From NCBI GenBank assembly GCA_001423545.1, contig LMOK01000001.1, positions 310,001 to 374,000 on the forward strand: a DNA stretch of 64,000 bases. Reading direction: 5' to 3'. The notes under the pieces are model-generated. The model saw only the letters and a program-made list of their open reading frames with translations, did no database searches and was not told the DNA's origin. How positions within the stretch are numbered: position 1 is the stretch's first letter; each line of letters opens with the position of its first letter. Both the position numbers and the translations under genes were made by a program. Shown in pieces: positions 16,937 to 26,800 of this stretch. This DNA comes from Orlajensenia sp001423545 (lineage in GTDB: Bacteria; Actinomycetota; Actinomycetes; Actinomycetales; Microbacteriaceae).

Positions 16937-17653
16937 TCACAACGAGCCGACAGGGATCGCCGCGGGCTCGATCAGGCTCGGGCCGTTCTCGCGCACCGGG
17001 GCCACCTCGTGGAACTCCAGCGTGGCCGCGGTGGGGCGCGCAGCCTCGACGGCGGCGTTGACGAACTCCTGATCGGCCTCCTCGTCGGGGTCGAGCCAGG
17101 TGTCCCACATCCAGTCGGGAAGGACGACGGGGGTGCGCGGATGCAGGGCATCGAGCGGAGCGACGGCGTCCATGGTCAGGATGGTGGCCGACAGCACCCA
17201 CCGCGACGGGTCGGACTCGGCCTTGGACGGGTCACGCCACCACGAGTACAGGCCGGCGAAGGCCATGCGCTCACCCTCGGGCGGATGCACGAAGTACGGC
17301 GTCTTGGCCGACCCGTCGGTGTGCCACTCGTAGTAGCCGTCGGTGGGGATGAGCGCTCGTCTCGTGGCGACGGATGCCGCGAAGCTGGCCTTCTCGGCCA
17401 GGTCCTCCGAGCGCGCGTTGAACGTCGGATACGGCGACGCCAGCTCCTTCGCGAACGACGGCACCAGCGACCAGCGGGCGGACTCGAGGCGGCGCACGGC
17501 CGGGCCGCCCTTGGTCGACTCGAGCACGATCGGAACCTGGTCGGTCGGGCGGATGTTCCAGCTCGGACCCGGAAGGTTCTCGCCGACGATCTCGATGTCG
17601 AACAGCGCCACGAGATCGGGCTGGGTGTCGGAGATGACGAAGCGACCGCACAT
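16937..17653 (-). CDS. SRAP/HMCES family abasic-site protein
   Basis: 238 residues. The initiator Met is followed by Cys2 (MCGRFVIS), the residue that forms a thiazolidine crosslink with abasic sites in single-stranded DNA. Other hallmark residues are the WNIRPTDQ asparagine, NARSE, the GYYEW glutamate, and HPRTPVVL for the HxRxP motif. SRAP (YedK/HMCES) proteins shield abasic sites at stalled replication forks. The gene is alone, on the opposite strand to tRNA-Leu. TAGCCT lies exactly 6 nt upstream of the ATG (17660-17665), so it is probably leaderless. No LexA box is visible. Confidence 0.94.
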   Translation of the reverse strand: MCGRFVISDTQPDLVALFDIEIVGENLPGPSWNIRPTDQVPIVLESTKGGPAVRRLESARWSLVPSFAKELASPYPTFNARSEDLAEKASFAASVATRRALIPTDGYYEWHTDGSAKTPYFVHPPEGERMAFAGLYSWWRDPSKAESDPSRWVLSATILTMDAVAPLDALHPRTPVVLPDWMWDTWLDPDEEADQEFVNAAVEAARPTAATLEFHEVAPVRENGPSLIEPAAIPVGSL

Positions 17654-17659
17654 GGTTTC

Positions 17660-17665
17660 AGGCTA
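17660..17665 (-). promoter_or_regulatory. Leaderless -10 box of the SRAP gene
   Basis: TAGCCT on the minus strand, 6 nt before the ATG; no ribosome-binding site between. Confidence 0.5.
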
Positions 17666-17724
17666 CCCGTGGCCGACGACAGGGCGGCTGCGAGCCGCGC
17701 CGTCCGTCCCGAGGGCCCGGCGCC

Positions 17725-19512
17725 TCAGAGTCGCGCCTCCGCCCGGCAGATCGCATCCGCCGCCCGCACGAGGGCGAGGTGCGAGAGCGCCTGCGGGATG
17801 TTGCCCCAGTGGTGCCCGGTGACGGGATCGACCTCCTCGGCGAGCAGGCCGACGTCGTTGCTCAGGCCCACGAGGCGGTCCATCAGCGCGAGGGCATCCC
17901 CCAGACGGCCCGACTCCGCGTACTGATGGGCGAGCCAGAACGAGCAGGCGAGGAACGGATTCTCCCCCGGCGGCAACCCGTCGACTCCGGCCTCGGTCCT
18001 GTACCGCTGCGCGAGGCCGTGGTGGAGCAGGTCGGACTCGATCGCGGCGACAGTCGCCAGCATCCGTGGGTCATCTGCCGCGCAGAAGCCCACCTGCGGG
18101 AGGATCAACAGCGATGCGTCGACCTCGGCCGAACCATAGTGCTGCACGAAGCAGCCGCGTTCGGGGTCGACGCCCTTCTCGTCGATCTCGGCACGCAGCG
18201 TGTCGCGGAGCATCCGCCAGGTGTCCACCGGTCCCTCGGCCCCGAACTGCTCGATGGCGGCGACGCCGCGGTCGAATGCCGACCAGAGCATGACTCGGGA
18301 ATGGGTGAAGAAGAGCGCATCGCCGCGGATCTCCCAGATGCCCTGGTCGGGTCGCTGCCAGTTCTCCTCGAGGAAGCCGAGCAGAGCGCGCTGCAACGGC
18401 CAGGCGTTCTCGAGGTCGCCGTGGCCGTTCTCCCGCGCGACGTGCAGGGCCACCATGACCTCGCCGATGACGTCGGCCTGGTACTGGTCGACGGCGCCGT
18501 TGCCCACCCGCACGGGAAGCGACTCGGCGTAGCCGGGGAAGCTGTGGAGTTCGCGCTCCGGCAGGTAGCGCTCGCCGGCGAGTCCGTACATGATCTGCAC
18601 GTCGCCGGGATCGCCGGCGATGGCGCGCAGCAGCCAGGACCGCCAGTGCGCCACCTCCTCGTTGTAGCCGTGATCGGCGAGCGCCTGCAGGGTGAGGGCC
18701 GCGTCGCGCAGCCAGACGTAGCGGTAGTCCCAGTTGCGCGGGCCACCGGGCTGCTCGGGCAGCGAGGTCGTCGCGGCAGCCACGATGCCGCCGGTTCCCT
18801 CATGCGTGAGCGCACGCAACACGAGCAGCGAGCGCTCGACGGCGTCGCGGTAGGGGCCGCGGTGCTCCCAGCGGCTGGCCCAGTCGACCCACCAGGCGCG
18901 GGTGTCGGCGACGGCGACGGCATGGTCCAGACGGTCGGGGGTGTTGCGATGCGACGGGTACCAGGTCAGTGAGATCGGCACCTGCTCCCCCGCCGCGACC
19001 GTGAAGGTCGCCCGGTGGGCGTTGTCGACGGCCTCCAGCCGAGGCCGTCCACGGAGGATGACGGCGTCGGGCCCGGCGATCGCGAGCAGGGCCTGACCGG
19101 TGTCGCCGTCGATCCGTCGCGCCCAGGGCAGCGCCGTCGAATACCCGAAACGGATGCGCACCTCCATCCCCATCTCCACCGATCCCCGGATTCCGCGCAC
19201 CTCGCGCAGCACGTCGACGCGGCCGACGCCGCGCGCGATCAGGTCGATGACCTCCACCTCGCCCGTCGCGGTGGTCCACGTGGTCACGAGGATGAAGGTG
19301 TCGCCGTCGTAGGCACGGGTGACGGTGGCTGCGGCATCCGTCGGCCGCAGCGACCAGGCCCCGTTCTCCTCGGTGCCGAGGAGGGCTCCGAAGGTGGACG
19401 GCGAGTCGTAGCGCGGGAGGCAGAGCCAGTCGATGCTCCCCTCCGAGCTGACGAGGGCTGCTGTGCGGCAGTTGCTGAGGAGCGCGTAGTCCTCGATGGG
19501 TCGGCTGGCCAT
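17725..19512 (-). CDS. Glycoside hydrolase family 15 protein
   Basis: 595 residues, starting MASRPIEDYALLSNCRTAALV, the typical opening of bacterial GH15 enzymes. An N-terminal beta-sandwich (about 1-240) is followed by a helical (alpha/alpha)6 catalytic domain with the motifs WDYRYVWLRDAALTLQAL and WLARPDQGIWEIRG-like QGIWEIRGDALFFTHS. Members act as glucoamylases or trehalases, releasing glucose from alpha-linked glucans. Mycobacterial relatives hydrolyse trehalose. The substrate remains open. There is no signal peptide, so it should be cytoplasmic, and it may link to the glgA/glgC genes at 60-62 kb. TATCCT lies 6 nt before the ATG at 19512. Confidence 0.88.
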   Translation of the reverse strand: MASRPIEDYALLSNCRTAALVSSEGSIDWLCLPRYDSPSTFGALLGTEENGAWSLRPTDAAATVTRAYDGDTFILVTTWTTATGEVEVIDLIARGVGRVDVLREVRGIRGSVEMGMEVRIRFGYSTALPWARRIDGDTGQALLAIAGPDAVILRGRPRLEAVDNAHRATFTVAAGEQVPISLTWYPSHRNTPDRLDHAVAVADTRAWWVDWASRWEHRGPYRDAVERSLLVLRALTHEGTGGIVAAATTSLPEQPGGPRNWDYRYVWLRDAALTLQALADHGYNEEVAHWRSWLLRAIAGDPGDVQIMYGLAGERYLPERELHSFPGYAESLPVRVGNGAVDQYQADVIGEVMVALHVARENGHGDLENAWPLQRALLGFLEENWQRPDQGIWEIRGDALFFTHSRVMLWSAFDRGVAAIEQFGAEGPVDTWRMLRDTLRAEIDEKGVDPERGCFVQHYGSAEVDASLLILPQVGFCAADDPRMLATVAAIESDLLHHGLAQRYRTEAGVDGLPPGENPFLACSFWLAHQYAESGRLGDALALMDRLVGLSNDVGLLAEEVDPVTGHHWGNIPQALSHLALVRAADAICRAEARL

Positions 19513-19518
19513 GGGCAC

Positions 19519-19524
19519 AGGATA
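19519..19524 (-). promoter_or_regulatory. Leaderless -10 box of the GH15 gene
   Basis: TATCCT on the minus strand, 6 nt before the ATG; no ribosome-binding site is present. Confidence 0.55.
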
Positions 19525-19572
19525 GGGGCACCGGCTGCGAACAGCACGGTGCCCCTTGGTGGTGGATCGCGA

Positions 19573-21252
19573 CTAGTCCTCGTCGGCGAAGGCGAGCAGG
19601 TCGCCGACTGTGGCCAGCCTGCGCCCATGCACCTCCGGCTGCCAGTTGGGACTCTGCGTGAGGTAGGAGCCGCCATCGGCCGCGATCATGCCGATCAGGG
19701 TCTCGGCGACGATGCGTCCGCCGACGGGGCCGAGGTGCATGGTCGCCGAGGCGTCGCCGGCGGCCGTCCAGATCTCCTGCGACTCGGCGAGGATGTAGTA
19801 CCAGAGCGGCGCGTTGTTCGCGAAGCTCTCGTGCACCTCGGTGATCGGCTTCCACTCCTCGCCTTCTGCGGCCTTGCCGACCCACAGACGCTCGTCGGGG
19901 ATGCGAGCGATGCCCATGGCGTCGGCGACGGCCTGACCGCTCGGCAACTCCAGTGCCATGCCGCGCAGCAGGTTGCGCACGGCGAGGTTGGCCGGGTCGC
20001 GCGACGGACGCGCGGGAGCGGCCTGCAGGTGATCGATGGTGAGCGGCGGTTCGTCGACACCGGCCTTGGAGAACTCCGGCAGGAATCCCAACGGGTTCAC
20101 CAGCGAGGTGTCGAACTTGTACGAGGGCTGCACCCGCTTCTTCCCGCCGACGGGAAGCTGCCCGGTGCGGTCGAAGTACAGGCTCCAGTCGATGGCCCAG
20201 GGCGACGGGAAGGTGTCGAACCCGTTGAGTCCTCGGCGCTGCACGCCGGCGAAGATGAAGAACCGACCGTCGAGTCCGCGGCGGCGTTCGTCATCCGTCG
20301 CCGCCCGCACGTCGTCTCCCCCGTCGAGGTGGATGTTCAGCCTGTAGATCGGGCGGATCATCGAGTGGCCGAACCTGTACGCGGCAGCCGAGAACTCGAT
20401 CGGCATGTACGGCGCCTTACGGAAGCGGTAGAACCCGAGCTTCGGCTTCTGGTCCTGGGTCGGCAGCGCCTGCCCTCGACCGGGCAGGATGGCATCGATG
20501 AGCTCGGAGCCGCAGATCCGCACCAGGTAGTCGTTGATCACGAGCCACTGGTAGTGCCAGCGCACCTGCTGCTGCACGTCGGCGAAGCTCGCTCCGGGGT
20601 ACTCGTCGACGAGCTTGTTGTGGAACTGCATCATCGACGCGTGCAGCTGCGCGACGATGACGTTCTCGTCGTTGCGCTTGTCGCCGATGAGCGCCCGATG
20701 GGCGGCATCCGGATCCTGGACGTCGATGTAGCGCGGCAGGTCGCGGCGGGGGCTCGGCACGCCGAGCTCGGTCAGCACACGGCCGAGGCGGAACTTCTTG
20801 CCATCGAACAGGTAGGGCTGGTCGTCCGGTCCTCGCCCGTACATCGAGTCGAGGTCGAGACGCGGGGTGCGGAAGTCGACGAGGGCGTCGGGATCGTTGA
20901 TCTTCTGCATCACGGATGCGGGATCGAAGGTGATGTCGTGGTCGACGAACTGGCCGAAGTAGGTGTAGCCGGACGGCAGGCCGGGGTTCTCCTCGGGGTC
21001 CTGCACGATGTCGTCGGTCTCCGGCGCCGCGAACGGTTTGGTCGGGTCGAGCGGGTCACGTTCGGGCTCGGCCGTCATGGCCTCACCGAGGCGGCGGAGC
21101 GCCGTCGCGGGCCAGGCAGCGGGTGGCAACTCGCGGAACATGCGGCCGAAGCGGCCTTCGAAGAGGGAGGAGCGGCGGGTCATGTTGTCGCCGCGCACGC
21201 CTCCTCCGTGGCCGCCGGCAGGGTTGGCGGTCGATCTCAGCAGATTGGTCAT
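19573..21252 (-). CDS. Animal-type haem peroxidase family protein
   Basis: 559 residues. The family signature is present: YTYFGQFVDHDITFD holds the distal His and Asp, RNDENVIVAQLHASMMQFHNK holds the catalytic Arg region, and YRFGHSMIRP holds the proximal His. This matches the bacterial branch of the animal peroxidase/cyclooxygenase superfamily, which oxidises halides or phenolics with hydrogen peroxide. No secretion signal is visible. The first 25 residues are Gly/Asn-rich and poorly conserved, so the start may be later (for example ATG at the MTRRSSLFEG segment). It stands alone, with a 260-bp upstream region shared with the divergent mutasome operon. Confidence 0.87.
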   Translation of the reverse strand: MTNLLRSTANPAGGHGGGVRGDNMTRRSSLFEGRFGRMFRELPPAAWPATALRRLGEAMTAEPERDPLDPTKPFAAPETDDIVQDPEENPGLPSGYTYFGQFVDHDITFDPASVMQKINDPDALVDFRTPRLDLDSMYGRGPDDQPYLFDGKKFRLGRVLTELGVPSPRRDLPRYIDVQDPDAAHRALIGDKRNDENVIVAQLHASMMQFHNKLVDEYPGASFADVQQQVRWHYQWLVINDYLVRICGSELIDAILPGRGQALPTQDQKPKLGFYRFRKAPYMPIEFSAAAYRFGHSMIRPIYRLNIHLDGGDDVRAATDDERRRGLDGRFFIFAGVQRRGLNGFDTFPSPWAIDWSLYFDRTGQLPVGGKKRVQPSYKFDTSLVNPLGFLPEFSKAGVDEPPLTIDHLQAAPARPSRDPANLAVRNLLRGMALELPSGQAVADAMGIARIPDERLWVGKAAEGEEWKPITEVHESFANNAPLWYYILAESQEIWTAAGDASATMHLGPVGGRIVAETLIGMIAADGGSYLTQSPNWQPEVHGRRLATVGDLLAFADED

Positions 21253-21457
21253 GACGGGTCCTTCGCGAAAGGGCGAGCCCGGGGTGCCTCGTCGATGACG
21301 GCGCGGTGCGCGAGGGTTCGCGGCAGGGTGTTGTTCGGGTGAGGTGCGGCCTGAGGCCTGACGACACGATGGTGCGGTGTCGTGATGCGGCGACCCTACG
21401 CCGCGGTCGCCGCCCGAGGCATCGGGGACATCCCCTGCAGGCGGTCTCGGGGAGCGG

Positions 21458-21480
21458 ATGTCGGTGGGCCGAGATTGACT
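21458..21480 (+). promoter_or_regulatory. RecA-NDp-like (PafBC-type) promoter element
   Basis: ATGTCGGTG (21458-21466) followed 8 nt later by TTGACT (21475-21480). The reported PafBC-dependent promoter consensus is TTGTCRGTG-N8-TAnnnT, so the first part matches 8 of 9 and the second lacks the A. It lies directly before the LexA box of imuA'. TTGACT could alternatively be a -35 box with a weak -10 (GAAACT) 17 nt later. Confidence 0.4.
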
Positions 21481-21483
21481 AGT

Positions 21484-21499
21484 TCGAAGATGTGTTCGA
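21484..21499. promoter_or_regulatory. LexA (SOS) box of the mutasome operon
   Basis: TCGAAGATGTGTTCGA matches the actinobacterial SOS box TCGAAC-N4-GTTCGA with one mismatch. It sits 17 nt before the imuA' start, around the expected transcription start, so LexA would block transcription until DNA damage. Confidence 0.85.
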
Positions 21500-21515
21500 A
21501 ACTAGAGAGGTGCTC

Positions 21516-22247
21516 GTGGCCGCTGCTCCATACTCCCCCAGTGTCGCCTCCGCCCCTGACATCGATCGGGCTGAGGACGCCCTGTCGCGCGTGCAGGAGC
21601 TCCAGGCGCGCATCCGGGGCATGCAGGCGACCAAGCTCGAGAGCCCGGCTCTGCCCACCTCCGCGGCCATGGCCGCCGTGCTGCCGAGCGGTGCGTTGCG
21701 TCAGGGATCCGCGTACTCCGTCGATGGTTCGCTGACCCTGGCGATGGCCCTGCTCGCCGGCCCGTCCGCCAGCGGCGCCTGGTGCGGCGTCGTGGGAGTT
21801 CCCGACTTCGGGGCCGAGGCTGCGGCCAGGTTCGGCGTCGACCTCGAGCGACTGGTGCTCGTTCCCGATCCCGGGGAGCACTGGCTCACAGCGACGGCGG
21901 CACTCGTCGACGTGCTCACCGTCGTCGTGCTGCGCCCGCCGACGCGGGCGAGCGACACCGACGTGGCCCGCCTCGGAGCCCGGCTGCGGCAACGCGGTGC
22001 CGCCCTCGTCGTCCTCGGACCGTGGCCGCAGGCCGAGGCGCGCCTGAGCATCAGCAGCAGCTCGTGGACCGGCCTCGGCGACGGCCACGGGCACCTCGGG
22101 GCTCGCGAGGCCACCGTCACGGCCATCGGGCGCCTCGGCTACGACAGGCCGCGCAGCGTGCGTCTCTGGCTGCCCGATGGCCGCCAGCAGTTCAGCACGG
22201 TCGAGCTGCAGGATGCCGCTCCGCTGCTGCAGGCGGTGACGGCCTGA
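21516..22247 (+). CDS. imuA': Mutasome accessory protein ImuA'
   Basis: 243 residues. A GTG start at 21516 is supported by AGAGAGG 5 nt upstream; it removes codons that overlap the LexA box. The protein is a RecA/SulA-like short ATPase relative lacking an intact Walker A, as expected of the actinobacterial ImuA' form: it has an N-terminal helix DRAEDALSRVQELQARIRGM, an LPSGALRQGSAYSVDG segment, and a C-terminal RPRSVRLWLPDGRQQF segment. In mycobacteria ImuA' and ImuB recruit DnaE2 to the beta clamp for translesion synthesis. Its stop overlaps the imuB start (TGATG), giving coupled translation. Operon imuA'-imuB-dnaE2. Confidence 0.9.
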   Translation: MAAAPYSPSVASAPDIDRAEDALSRVQELQARIRGMQATKLESPALPTSAAMAAVLPSGALRQGSAYSVDGSLTLAMALLAGPSASGAWCGVVGVPDFGAEAAARFGVDLERLVLVPDPGEHWLTATAALVDVLTVVVLRPPTRASDTDVARLGARLRQRGAALVVLGPWPQAEARLSISSSSWTGLGDGHGHLGAREATVTAIGRLGYDRPRSVRLWLPDGRQQFSTVELQDAAPLLQAVTA

Positions 22248-23854
22248 TGGGCGCGGCGGCGGTGGCGGCGCGCCCTGGTGGGGCGGCATCCGGAACCGCA
22301 GCGGCCCTCGGTCGCACCATCGTGGTGTGGCTGCCCGACTGGCCCGTGACCGCGGCCATGCGTGCCGGGGGCATCGCACCCGATGCGCCCGTCGCCCTCA
22401 TCGAGCACGGGCTGGTCTACGCCAGCTCGGCCGCCGCGCGCAGCGACGGGGTGATGCGCGGCCTCAAGGTGCGCGAGGCCCAGGCCCGCTGCACAGGGCT
22501 CACCGTGCTGCCCTACGATCCGCTGCACGACGCCAGGTCGTTCGAGCCCGTGCTCGCCCGCCTCGAGCAGGCGACACCCGGTGTGCAGCTCATCCGGCCC
22601 GGCACCGCCGCCATCAGGGCCCGCGGCCCGGCGCGCTACTACGGCGGCGAGGAGCGCACGGGGGCGGCACTGCTCACCACCCTCGCCGAGGCCGGACTGG
22701 CCGATGCCCGGGTGGGAGTCGCCGACGGACCATTCGCGGCCGAACAGGCTGCACGCCACAGCGGCCCCGACCGAATGCGACTCGTCGATGCCGGCGGCAC
22801 GGCGGCCTTCCTCGCCGACTTCCCCGTCGGCATCCTCGTCGACGACAGGCTCGCCGTGCTGCTGCGCCGGCTCGGCGTGCACAGGCTCGGCGACTTCGCC
22901 GCGCTGCCCGCCGTCGACGTGCAGCGCCGCTTCGGAGCAATCGGCGCCCATGCCCACTCCATCGCCGGGGGCTACGACGGACGGGTGGTCGTCGCCCGCA
23001 CCCCGCCGCGCGACTTCGACGCCGTCATCGAGTTCGAGCCACCGCTCGACCGCATCGACCAGGTCACCTTCGGCGTGCGTGCGGCCGTCGACAGCTTCAT
23101 CGACACCCTCACACAGGCGAAGCTGGTCTGCACCGGCGTGCGCATCGAGGTGCGCGCCGAGTCCGGCGAGCTGTCCGAGCGCAGCTGGCTGCATCCGCGC
23201 TGGTTCAGCGCCTCCGACGTGGTCGACAGGGTGCGCTGGCAGTTGCAGGGCGGCGGCTCCGTCGACAGCGGGCTGAACTCGGCCATCGCGAGCGTGCGGG
23301 TGCGCCCGGAGCGGGTCGACGGGACAGGCAATCACGAGGAGGGGCTCTGGGGCTCGGGCCCCGACGAGCGCGTGCACCACGGCCTCACCAGGGTGCAGAG
23401 CATGCTCGGCCACGAGGGCGTCGTCACGGCCGTCGTCGGGGGCGGCAGGTTGCTCGCCGAGCGCCAGATCCTGGTGCCGTGGGGCGACCGCGCCCCAGAG
23501 GAGCGCGTGCGCTCGGCCGAGCGACCCTGGCCGGGCAGCCTGCCCGAACTCGCACCGTCGACGGTGTTCCGCGAGCCGCATCCGGTGAGCGTGCTGACCG
23601 AGGCTGGCGAGCCCGTGGCCGTCGACGAGCGCGGGATGCTCACCGGCGCCCCGCATTCTTTCTCGGCGACGGCACGCCCCGGCGACCTGCATCACGTCGA
23701 GGCGTGGGCAGGGCCGTGGCCCGTCGTCGAGCGCTGGTGGGATGCAGCAGCCAGCCGTCGGGTGCACCGGATGCAGCTCGTCGACGACGCCGGTGACGCC
23801 TGGCTCGTGATGCTCGACGGGAGCAGCTGGCAGGCCGAGGCGCGGTACGACTGA
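22247..23854 (+). CDS. imuB: Y-family polymerase-like protein ImuB
   Basis: 535 residues. It carries a Y-family fold: WLPDWPVTAAM, SAAARSDGVMRGLKVREAQ, an ARYYGGEERTG segment, and a little-finger-like domain after about residue 240. The canonical catalytic acidic residues of active DinB polymerases are not evident (the first motif reads VVWLPDWP), which agrees with ImuB being catalytically dead and acting as a clamp-binding adaptor. The upstream start is ATG 22247, overlapping the imuA' stop. The Gly/Ala-rich first 20 residues are probably unstructured. Its stop overlaps a short relay reading frame before dnaE2. Confidence 0.92.
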   Translation: MGAAAVAARPGGAASGTAAALGRTIVVWLPDWPVTAAMRAGGIAPDAPVALIEHGLVYASSAAARSDGVMRGLKVREAQARCTGLTVLPYDPLHDARSFEPVLARLEQATPGVQLIRPGTAAIRARGPARYYGGEERTGAALLTTLAEAGLADARVGVADGPFAAEQAARHSGPDRMRLVDAGGTAAFLADFPVGILVDDRLAVLLRRLGVHRLGDFAALPAVDVQRRFGAIGAHAHSIAGGYDGRVVVARTPPRDFDAVIEFEPPLDRIDQVTFGVRAAVDSFIDTLTQAKLVCTGVRIEVRAESGELSERSWLHPRWFSASDVVDRVRWQLQGGGSVDSGLNSAIASVRVRPERVDGTGNHEEGLWGSGPDERVHHGLTRVQSMLGHEGVVTAVVGGGRLLAERQILVPWGDRAPEERVRSAERPWPGSLPELAPSTVFREPHPVSVLTEAGEPVAVDERGMLTGAPHSFSATARPGDLHHVEAWAGPWPVVERWWDAAASRRVHRMQLVDDAGDAWLVMLDGSSWQAEARYD

Positions 23855-23876
23855 TGGGCACCGACTGATGGGCTTC
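23849..23876 (+). repeat. 14-bp tandem duplication at imuB/dnaE2 junction
   Basis: CGACTGATGGGCAC (23849-23862) is followed by CGACTGATGGGCTT (23863-23876). The duplication places a 4-codon frame (ATG GGC ACC GAC TGA, 23854-23868) between the imuB stop and the dnaE2 ATG. Both junctions are TGATG-type overlaps, so ribosomes could relay through it. Confidence 0.8.
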
Positions 23877-26800
23877 AACAATCCCCCGATCCCGTGGTCG
23901 GAACTCGAGCGCACCCTCTCCGCCAGCAGGCGGCCCGGTGCGCCCGTCGCCGGTGACGGCGGCGACAGCCCGGCCTGGTCGCACAAGCGCCAGCCGTACC
24001 GGCCCCGCCCGCTCGAACCTGCCAGCACCGAGACGGTCGTGCCGTACGCCGAGCTGCACGTGCACTCCACCTTCAGCTTCCTCGACGGCGCGAGCCCACC
24101 CGAGCAGCTGCTCGAGGAGGCCAAGCGACTGGGGCTCGTGGGCATCGGCATCACCGACCACGACGGCCTCTACGGCGTGGTGCGCCTCGCCGAGACCGCC
24201 GAGAGCCACCCCGAGGTCAAGACCATCTTCGGAGCCGAGCTCTCACTCGACCTCACCATGCCGCAGAACGGAATCGCCGACCCCGAAGGCAGCCACCTGC
24301 TGGTGCTCGCCCGACGCGAGGAGGGCTACCACCGCCTCGCCGGAGCCATCACCACCGCGCAGCTCGCCGGCGCCGAGAAGGGCCGGCCGAGCTACGACCT
24401 CGAGCAGCTGGCCGAGCAGGCCGATGGCCACTGGCTGGTGCTCACCGGATGCCGCAAGGGACTCGTGCGCCAGGCCCTCGCCGCGAGCGGCCCCGAGGCG
24501 GCCGCCGCGGAGCTCGCCAGGCTGGTCGACCTGTTCGGCCACGACAACGTGGCGGTGGAGGTGTTCGACCACGGCCACCCCGAAGACAGCTCCATCAACG
24601 ACGAGCTCGCCCGGCTCGCGGCATCCGCAGGCCTGCCCGTCGTCGCGACGAATGCCGTGCACTACGCGACCCCCTCGGAGCATCGGCTGGCGAGTGCCCT
24701 CGCCGCCGTGCGCGCCAGGCGCAGCCTCGACGAGATGGACGGCTGGCTGCCGGCGGCGGACGGCGCGCACCTGCGGAGCGGAGCCGAGATGGCCGTGCGC
24801 TTCGCCCGCTTCCCGGGCGCCGTCGAGCGCACGGTGCAGTACGCCGACGAGCTCGCCTTCACCCTGCGGAGCGCCCGGCCGCGGTTGCCGAAGCAGGAGG
24901 TGCCCGAGGGCCACACCCCCATGAGCTGGCTGCGCGAGCTGGTCTGGCGCGGGGCCGCCGAGAAGTACCCGGGCATCCCCGCGAGCGTGCGCGACCGCCT
25001 CGAGAAGGAGCTCGACGTGATCGAGCTGAAGGACTTCCCCGGCTACTTCCTCATCGTGCACGACATCGTGCAGGAGGCCCGGCGGCTCGGCATCCTGTGC
25101 CAGGGGCGCGGATCGGCCGCGAACTCGGCCGTGTGCTTCACCCTCGACATCACGGCCGTCGACTCGATCTTCTACGGGCTGCCGTTCGAGAGATTCCTCT
25201 CGAGCCTGCGCGAAGAGGAGCCCGACATCGACGTCGACTTCGACTCGGATCGTCGTGAGGAGGTCATCCAGTACGTGTACCGCAAGTACGGGCGACTGAA
25301 CGCGGCCCAGGTCGCCAACGTGATCAGCTACCGCCCCAAGGCCGCCGTTCGCGACATGGCGAAGGCGCTGGGATTCAGCGGCGGGCAGCAGGACGCCTGG
25401 TCGAAACAGGTGGAGCGGTGGGGTGCCGAGATCACCAGCGGCGACCACGACATCCCCGAGTCCGTCATCGAGCTGGCCGGCCAGGTGCTCAGCTTCCCCC
25501 GGCACCTCGGCATCCACTCGGGCGGGATGGTGCTCACCGATCGGCCCGTCGGCGAGGTGTGCCCCATCGAGCACGCCCGCAAGGAGAACCGCACCGTGCT
25601 GCAGTGGGACAAGGACGACTGCGCCTGGATGGGACTGGTGAAGTTCGACCTGCTCGGCCTCGGAATGCTCGCCGCCCTGCAGTACACCTTCGATATCGCC
25701 CGCGACGTGATCGGCGAGGAGTGGACGCTGGCGACCATCCCCAAGGAGGAGCCCGCCGTCTACGACATGCTCTGCCGCGCAGACTCCATCGGGGTGTTCC
25801 AGGTGGAGAGCCGCGCCCAGATGGGCACGCTCCCCCGGTTGCTGCCGCGCTGCTTCTACGACCTCGTCGTGGAGATCGCGCTCATCCGTCCGGGTCCGGT
25901 GCAGGGCGGTGCCGTGCATCCGTACATCCGGCGCCGGACCGGCGAGGAGAAGGTGACCTACCTGCATCCGAAACTGAAGCCCGTGCTCGAACGCACCCTC
26001 GGCGTTCCGCTCTTCCAGGAGCAGCTCATGCAGATGGCGATGGCGGTGGGCGGATGCACGGCTGAGGACGCCGACAGGCTGCGGCGTGCCATGGGGTCGA
26101 AGCGGGGCATCGAGAAGATCTCGACGCTGAAGGCCACGCTCTACAGGGGCATGGCCGAGAACGGCATCGACGAGGAGACGGCCGACGTCATCTACACGAA
26201 GATCGAGGCCTTCGCCAACTTCGGCTTCGCCGAGAGCCACTCCATCAGCTTCGGCCTGCTCGTCTACGCCAGCTCGTGGTTCAAGCTGCACTACCCGGCC
26301 GCCTTCCTCGCCGCGCTGCTGCGCGCCCAGCCCATGGGCTTCTACTCCCCGCAGACCCTCACGGCCGACGCCCGGCGGCACGGCGTCGAGGTGCGCCGTC
26401 CGGACATCCTGCTCTCCGGGGCGAATGCGGTGCTCGAGCCGCTGGTTTCCTCTTCTTCCTCGGCGACGGATGCCGCCCCTCCCACCCCGTCGGGCCCCAC
26501 AGGCCGCGACTCCTGCCTCGACGCCGCCCAGCCGCCCGTCGGGACGTTCGACAGGGGCGGCGCCGACGAATCGGAGGCCCACCGCCGCGACGGCGCCTTC
26601 GCCGTGCGCCTCGGACTCGCGGAGGTCGGCGGCATCGGCCTCGCCCTGGCCGAGCGCATCGTGGCCGAGCGCGAGACCTACGGCCCGTATCGGAGCATGG
26701 CCGACCTGTCGCGGCGCATCGGCCTGAACACCGAGCAGCTCGAGGCCCTCGCGGCCGCCGGCGCCTTCAGCGGGCTCGGCCTCGAGCGTCGCGAGGCGCT

